Shown: positions 58,575 through 64,000 of the stretch, in pieces | How the letters are laid out: every line of letters begins with the position of its first letter | How positions within the stretch are numbered: the first letter of the stretch is position 1 | Source: Nesterenkonia sp. | GTDB lineage: Bacteria > Actinomycetota > Actinomycetes > Actinomycetales > Micrococcaceae | Direction of reading: 5' to 3' | Length of the DNA stretch: 64,000 nucleotides | Assembly (NCBI RefSeq): GCF_029265375.1 | Contig: NZ_JAJUJJ010000005.1 | Span: 1 to 64,000 of the forward strand | Program-made: the position numbers and the translations under genes | Notes under the pieces: model-generated | Databases searched by the model: none | Seen by the model: the letters and a program-made list of their open reading frames with translations, nothing else | Told to the model about the DNA's origin: nothing

Positions 58575-61367
58575 TCAGCTGCTGGCGCGCTGCTGGGCGT
58601 GCAGCGACCGCAGCAGGTGATCCTGCTCCTCCAGCAGAATCCGCCGCAGCGCAGCCGGGGCCTGCTGATGCCCCTGCAGCCACTGGGCGGCCGCCCGGGC
58701 CGCCGTGTGGTCCTCCGGGCTCTGACCGCTCCCCAGCTGCTGCGCGCCGGGGAAGAGACCACGCACCACCCGTGTCGCCTGGCCCTGTGTCATCTGCTCC
58801 CAGACTCCGGTCAGGGCCGCGAAGTAGTCCTCCAGGTATCCGGAGGTCAGACCCTGCGGGTCGGCGTTGAAGCCGTCCACCGTCGCGGTGAGGTGGTCAT
58901 TTGAGAGCTCCTCGCCGGCCTCATCGCGTCCGGTGAGCGCCTGTTCGAATGCCCGGCGCTTCACCTCCGGGTCAGGGCGCGCCGCGGCGGCCAGCCGGTG
59001 TGCGATCTTGCCGCGGGCAGTGGTGCGGGAGGCCAGTTCTGCATCCAGCTGGTCCATCTCCACCCTGCCGTGGGCCGCCAGCGCCTGCATGAATGCCCAG
59101 CGAAGTTCCTCATCGACGTCCAGTCCCTCGATACCGTACTCCTCGGCACGGCCGTCCAGCAGCCCGGCGAGCAGGTCCAGCTGGTCCGGGCACCTGCGCG
59201 AGAGTGCTGCCAGCGTGCGGGCGGCGGCCCGCTGAATATCGGTCAGCGCCTCTGCGGTGAATCCCGTCTGCGCCGACCGCTCCGGCCCGGTTCCGAGGAA
59301 TTCTGCCAGCCGGGCGGCCAGCCGCGCGGTGAGAGCATCCTGCTCCTCGGCGGGGCAGAACCTTTCGGCCGCGGCGTCGGCCTGGCGCAGCAGTGTGGAG
59401 GCCACCGAGACTTCCGGGATCTGCAGGCCCAGGTGCATCACGGCCTCCACGAAGCGGGCTGCGGGCAGCTCAGCGTCCCGGACCATGGACCACAGGGCAG
59501 CCCACACCGTGGCGCGTGCCAGGGGGTCCCCCACCGGGTGGGTCAGGGCTGCGGCCACTGATTCGGGATCCAGGCTGAGCTTGGCGTAGGTGAGGTCGTC
59601 GTCGTTGGGCAGGATCAGCCGGGGCACATCATCCTGCGGCAGCTGCAGTCCCGGCACTTCGGTCAGTCCATCCGGCGCCTGCGGGTCCAGCTCCACATCC
59701 GCACTCTGGGCGCGGGTGAGCACCCCGGTCCCGTCGGCGGTGTAGAGCCCCACACGGATCACATGCGGGCGGGCCACCTCGGCGCCGGTGGCCGGGTCGG
59801 TGCCGCTCTGGCGGATGCTCACCACTCCGGTGGGGCTGATCTCAGCGGCCAGCACCGGGATCCCGGAGGTCTGCAGCCAGGCTTCGGCCCAGGCGTGCAT
59901 ATCTTTGCCGGTGACCTCCTGCAGCACGGTGAGGAAGTCCTCCAGGCTCGCGTTGCCGAAGGCGTGGCGGGCGAAGTAGCGCTGGGCGGCAGTGCGGAAG
60001 GCGTCTTGGCCCGCATAGGCTGCCAGCTGCTTCAGCACGCTGGCCCCCTTGGCGTATGTGATGCCGTCGAAGTTCTGGTCGGCGGCCTCCAGGTCGGTGA
60101 TATCGGCGACGATCGGATGGGTGGTGGGCAGCTGGTCCTGCACGTATGCCCAGCCCTTGCGCGAATTGGCAAAGGAGATCCAGCCGGTGGTGAATTCGGT
60201 GGCCGCATCCACTGCGTAGGCGCCCATATAGTCGGCGAAGGACTCCTTCAGCCACAGATCGTCCCACCAGCCCATGGTGACCAGGTCCCCGAACCACATA
60301 TGGGCCATCTCATGCAGGATGGTGTTCGCGCGGGTCTCGTGCTGGGCCTCGGTGGCGGCGGTGTCGAACACGTACTTCTCGGTGAAGGTGACCAGGCCCG
60401 GGTTCTCCATGGCGCCGAGGTTGTACTCGGGGACGAAGACCTGGTCGTACTTCCCAGGTGCGGCGGCCTCCGGTCCGCGCCCCCAAGGGTAGGGGTAGGC
60501 GAATTCCCGGTGGAAGAAGTCCAGTCCCTGGCGGGTGATGGTCAGAATCTCCCCTGCATCCAGGTGTTCGGCCAATGAGGCGCGGCACAGCACCGCCAGC
60601 TCGATCTCGAAGCTCTCCCCGCCCGGGGCTGAGCCGCTCCAGGTGTCCTCCACCACCGTGTAGGGTCCGGCCAGCAGCGCGGTGATGTAGGAGCTCATCA
60701 GCTCGGTCTCTGCGAAGGTGACCCTCACCAGTCCGACGCCGTCGAGCCCGGCGGCCTCACCCGGGACGTCCTCCCGGGCGGTCTCCCGGCCGTTGGAGCG
60801 CAGCTGCCAGGACTCCGGTCCGGTGAGGCTGAAGCGGAAGCGGGCCTTCATATCCGGCTGGTCGAACACCGGGAAGACCCTGCGGCAGTCGGCCGGCTCG
60901 TACTGGGTGTAGAGGTAGACCTGGCCGTCGCTGGGGTCCACAAACCGGTGGAGCCCCTCTCCGGAGCGGCTGAACCGGGAGGTGGATCGGACGTGCACCA
61001 CATTGGATCCCGGCGTGAGTCCGGTGAGCCGGATCCGCGCGTCTCCGGCGTGCTCCTCGACGCTGCGGGCCTGGCCATTGATGCTCAGCTCCTCCACAGA
61101 GGCTCCCAGGTAGTCCAGGAAGGCGACCTCGTCGGCCCGCCCGGCGTCGTCCTCGTTGAGGGTCAGCTCCACCTGCGTGCTCACCGGGTAGGTCTCAGCC
61201 CCCTGGGCCGCTGCCCCGGAGAGGTCGACGTGCACCTGATAGGAGGTCACGGAGATGGCCGAGGACCGCGCTGCGGCTTCCTCGCGGGTCAGATTGGTCT
61301 CATGGGCACGGGGAAACGGGGCATGATCAGCAGTGTGTTCGGCAGTGTCAGGCATGGTGCTATTCAA
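58575..61367 (-). CDS. pepN: Aminopeptidase N (M1 family)
   Basis: NLGAMENPGLVTFTEKYVF, ILHEMAHMWFGDLVTMGWWDDLWLKESFADYMG. Confidence 0.94.
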   Translation of the reverse strand: MNSTMPDTAEHTADHAPFPRAHETNLTREEAAARSSAISVTSYQVHVDLSGAAAQGAETYPVSTQVELTLNEDDAGRADEVAFLDYLGASVEELSINGQARSVEEHAGDARIRLTGLTPGSNVVHVRSTSRFSRSGEGLHRFVDPSDGQVYLYTQYEPADCRRVFPVFDQPDMKARFRFSLTGPESWQLRSNGRETAREDVPGEAAGLDGVGLVRVTFAETELMSSYITALLAGPYTVVEDTWSGSAPGGESFEIELAVLCRASLAEHLDAGEILTITRQGLDFFHREFAYPYPWGRGPEAAAPGKYDQVFVPEYNLGAMENPGLVTFTEKYVFDTAATEAQHETRANTILHEMAHMWFGDLVTMGWWDDLWLKESFADYMGAYAVDAATEFTTGWISFANSRKGWAYVQDQLPTTHPIVADITDLEAADQNFDGITYAKGASVLKQLAAYAGQDAFRTAAQRYFARHAFGNASLEDFLTVLQEVTGKDMHAWAEAWLQTSGIPVLAAEISPTGVVSIRQSGTDPATGAEVARPHVIRVGLYTADGTGVLTRAQSADVELDPQAPDGLTEVPGLQLPQDDVPRLILPNDDDLTYAKLSLDPESVAAALTHPVGDPLARATVWAALWSMVRDAELPAARFVEAVMHLGLQIPEVSVASTLLRQADAAAERFCPAEEQDALTARLAARLAEFLGTGPERSAQTGFTAEALTDIQRAAARTLAALSRRCPDQLDLLAGLLDGRAEEYGIEGLDVDEELRWAFMQALAAHGRVEMDQLDAELASRTTARGKIAHRLAAAARPDPEVKRRAFEQALTGRDEAGEELSNDHLTATVDGFNADPQGLTSGYLEDYFAALTGVWEQMTQGQATRVVRGLFPGAQQLGSGQSPEDHTAARAAAQWLQGHQQAPAALRRILLEEQDHLLRSLHAQQRASS

Positions 61368-61387
61368 GCAGATGGAATACTGAGGTC

Positions 61388-63028
61388 ATGGCAGACCTGT
61401 TCGCCGGGTATCCGCAGGCTATGCAGCACTCGTCGGCATATGACGAGATGTTCACCCCTGACGGCGCCTTGAGGGCCGACTACGCCCAGGTCGATCAGGT
61501 TCTGCAGTCTCTGTCGCTGACTGATGTGCAGGCCCGGGCTGAGACGATGGCCCGCACCTTCTTGGACCGCGGGGTGACCTTCGACTTCGCCGGTGATGAG
61601 CGGGCCTGGCCGCTGGATATTGTGCCCCGCATCCTGGCCGGGGCACAGTGGGATCACATCTCGGCCGGCGTCGCGCAGCGGGTCGCCGCCCTGGAGGCTT
61701 TCCTCCACGACGTCTACGGCCGGATGGAGATTGTGCGCGACGGGGTGCTGCCGCGGTCGCTGATCACCTCCAGTGCGCATTTCCACCGTCAGGTTCACGG
61801 CTTCGAGGCGCCCCGCGGGGTGCGGATCCACGTCTCCGGAATCGATCTGGTCCGCGACGACGCCGGCACATTCCGGGTGCTGGAGGACAATGTGCGGGTG
61901 CCCTCTGGGGTGTCCTATGTGCTGGAGAATCGGCGGGCGATCGCCAAGGGTCTGCCTGAGGCGTTCACCGGCTCGCAGATCCGCTCGGTGGAGGAGTATC
62001 CGCGCAGGCTGCTCTCTGCGCTGCGGCGCACTGCGCCCGAGGGCGTCGATGACCCGACCGTGGTGGTGCTCACCCCGGGGGTCTACAACTCGGCGTATTT
62101 CGAGCACACGCTGCTGGCGGGGATGATGGGCGTGGAGCTGGTGGAGGGCCGTGACCTGATCTGCCGCGGCGACCGGGTCTATATGCGCACCACCGAGGGT
62201 GAGCAGCGGGTGGATGTGATCTATAAGCGGCTCGACGACGAGTTCCTGGACCCCCTGCAGTTCCGGGCCGACTCCATGCTGGGTGTGCCCGGGGTGGTCA
62301 ATGCCGCCAGGGCCGGACAGGTGACCATCGCCAATGCCGTGGGCAACGGGGTCGCCGATGACAAGCTGATCTACACCTACGTGCCGGAGATCATCCGCTA
62401 CTACTTGGGTGAGGATCCCATCATCCCCAATGTGGACACCTACCGCCTCCAAGAGCCTGAGGCCCGCGAAGAGGTGATGGACAGGCTGGATGAGCTGGTG
62501 CTCAAACCGGTTGACGGCTCCGGAGGCAAGGGCTTGGTGATCGGGCCGGCCGCCACCGGGGAGGAGCTGCGTGCACTGCGGAAGAAGGTGCTGGCAGACC
62601 CTCGGGGCTGGATCGCCCAGCCGGTGCTGCAGCTGTCCACTGTGCCAACTCTGGCCGAGTCCTCCTTCGCTCCCCGGCACGTGGACCTGCGGCCGTTCGC
62701 CATCAACGACGGCGAGCAGGTCTGGGTGCTGCCGGGCGGGCTGACCCGCGTGGCGCTGCAGGAAGGTTCCTTGGTGGTCAACTCCTCCCAGGGCGGCGGC
62801 TCCAAGGACACTTGGGTTGTGGACCAGCCGGGCGGGTCCGATCGGCAGGCCTCGGCCGCGGTGCCCTGGAGCACCCGACGGCGTCGGCGTGCACAGCGGG
62901 TCTGGCCCAGCGCGGTGCATGCGGCGCCCCCGGCTGCCGCCGCTCATGACGAGCAGCAGCAGCAGGCCGCACCGGTCCAGCGCTCCCGCCCCGGACTGGA
63001 GGAGAGAGAAGGTGAGCGCCGGTGCTGA
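61388..63028 (+). CDS. Circularly permuted type-2 ATP-grasp protein (DUF404/DUF407)
   Basis: DNVRVPSGVSYVLENRRA, VVVLTPGVYNSAYFEHTLLAGMMGVELVEGRDL, LKPVDGSGGKGLVIGP. Confidence 0.9.
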   Translation: MADLFAGYPQAMQHSSAYDEMFTPDGALRADYAQVDQVLQSLSLTDVQARAETMARTFLDRGVTFDFAGDERAWPLDIVPRILAGAQWDHISAGVAQRVAALEAFLHDVYGRMEIVRDGVLPRSLITSSAHFHRQVHGFEAPRGVRIHVSGIDLVRDDAGTFRVLEDNVRVPSGVSYVLENRRAIAKGLPEAFTGSQIRSVEEYPRRLLSALRRTAPEGVDDPTVVVLTPGVYNSAYFEHTLLAGMMGVELVEGRDLICRGDRVYMRTTEGEQRVDVIYKRLDDEFLDPLQFRADSMLGVPGVVNAARAGQVTIANAVGNGVADDKLIYTYVPEIIRYYLGEDPIIPNVDTYRLQEPEAREEVMDRLDELVLKPVDGSGGKGLVIGPAATGEELRALRKKVLADPRGWIAQPVLQLSTVPTLAESSFAPRHVDLRPFAINDGEQVWVLPGGLTRVALQEGSLVVNSSQGGGSKDTWVVDQPGGSDRQASAAVPWSTRRRRRAQRVWPSAVHAAPPAAAAHDEQQQQAAPVQRSRPGLEEREGERRC

Positions 63029-63957
63029 GTCGGATTGCGGAATCGCTGTTCTGGATAGGCCGGTACGTAGAGCGCGCCGATGGGACGGCACGGATTCTGG
63101 ACGTGCATCTGGAGCGGCTGAACCAGCTGCCGTCTGAGGAGCAGCGCACCGTCTCGGCCAACCTGCTGGCGGTGATGGGTGCGGCGGAGGAATCCGACGA
63201 TGCAGCTGGCCCGGGGCTGCCTCAGCTGCTGAGCCGGTTGGCCTTCGATCCTGCCCGGCCCAATTCGATCTGTGGGTCTCTGGCAGCGGCTCGGGAGAAC
63301 GCCCGCCGCGCCCGGGAGACCGTCCCGGCCCCGGTGTGGGAGTCGCTGAACACCACGTGGAACTCGGTGACGACCCACCGTCAGGATGTGGTGGGCACCT
63401 ACCGGTTCTGCACCTGGGTGATGGAGCGCACCGCAACGGTGCAGGGCTTGGCCGACTCCACGATGAGCCGTGACGACTCGTGGCAGTTCCTCACCCTGGG
63501 GCGGCACCTGGAACAGGCGGATATGACCGCCCGGATGCTGGCCACCAGCGATGAGGAGGCGTTCCGACTCTCCTGGGCGAATCTGCTGCGCTGCGCCGGC
63601 GCCTACGAGTCCTTTCTGCGCAGCCGGCGCGCGGCCTTCGGGGACCACTATGCGATGGAGTTCCTGCTGCTTGACCGGCTCTTCCCGCGCTCGGTGGTCT
63701 CCGCGCTGCGCCAGGTCGAGGCCGCTCTGGTGGCCTTGGACCCCGAGTACACCCGCAGCGGGACGATGGACCAGTCCCGGCGGATCATCGGTCAGGCCCG
63801 CACCTTCTTGGAGTTTCACCACACAGATGACCTGGTCGGTGAGCTGGAGGAGCATCTGGAGCGGGTCCAGGCCGCCTGCGCCGCCGCATCCGATGCCATC
63901 ACGGCCAAGTACTTCTCGCATGCGGCCGGTCAGGCATGGATCGGAGAGCAGGTATGA
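63022..63957 (+). CDS. Alpha-E domain-containing protein
   Basis: MLSRIAESLFWIGRYVERADGTARILDVHLERL, FLTLGRHLEQADMTARML; directly downstream of the ATP-grasp gene. Confidence 0.9.
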   Translation: MLSRIAESLFWIGRYVERADGTARILDVHLERLNQLPSEEQRTVSANLLAVMGAAEESDDAAGPGLPQLLSRLAFDPARPNSICGSLAAARENARRARETVPAPVWESLNTTWNSVTTHRQDVVGTYRFCTWVMERTATVQGLADSTMSRDDSWQFLTLGRHLEQADMTARMLATSDEEAFRLSWANLLRCAGAYESFLRSRRAAFGDHYAMEFLLLDRLFPRSVVSALRQVEAALVALDPEYTRSGTMDQSRRIIGQARTFLEFHHTDDLVGELEEHLERVQAACAAASDAITAKYFSHAAGQAWIGEQV

Positions 63958-64000
63958 CCCGACTGGCCGTGGATCACATCACTCGCTACCGCTACAGCAG
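63954..64000 (+). CDS. Transglutaminase family protein, 5' end only (truncated by window edge)
   Basis: ATGA overlap with the alpha-E gene; MTRLAVDHITRYRYSS matches the N-terminus of bacterial transglutaminase-like proteins; conserved operon position. Confidence 0.65.
   Translation, partial: MTRLAVDHITRYRYS

Noticed and set aside
61388-63028. ATP-grasp C-terminal Arg/Gln-rich tail as a frameshift
   Set aside because: The ORF remains open and its stop overlaps the next start (63022-63028), consistent with normal coupling; noted only as an unusual tail.

Overview
High-GC actinobacterial chromosome segment, Micrococcaceae-like by gene content and order (inference). Most of it is housekeeping and lipid metabolism. 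In order: the 3' end of a DUF222/HNH-type endonuclease gene; a complete long-chain olefin locus (oleA, an oleB-oleC fusion, oleD); thiI; a GNAT-acyl-CoA synthetase fusion; a topoisomerase IV/gyrase A subunit; a BlaI/M56-peptidase pair; two SDR genes; SURF1; an ABC-F ATPase; an orphan ECF-type ATPase; a five-gene exopolysaccharide (EPS) operon in which at least three genes carry frameshifts or a nonsense codon; the sufR-B-D-C-S-U-T operon; an ABC exporter with ctaA; glnA1 with a textbook GlnR box; glnE and glnA2; panB; map; ppgK; a tRNA-Val(UAC); a HIRAN-like/TM2 fusion protein; a fatty-acid/beta-oxidation block; pepN; and the start of an ATP-grasp/alpha-E/transglutaminase operon. Most noteworthy: (1) the EPS operon with several independent lesions, two of them in homopolymer runs, in an otherwise intact window; (2) a 17-bp BlaI-like operator upstream of blaI that recurs with identical geometry upstream of the ABC exporter/ctaA genes about 19 kb away; (3) a compound stem-loop cluster at the head of the EPS operon; (4) a dispersed hairpin repeat, one copy of which lies inside the suf operon; (5) the HIRAN-like/TM2 fusion. 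I found no CRISPR array, rRNA, prophage or intact transposon, and no clearly new multi-gene system. All functional calls come from reading motifs by eye; no database search was run.
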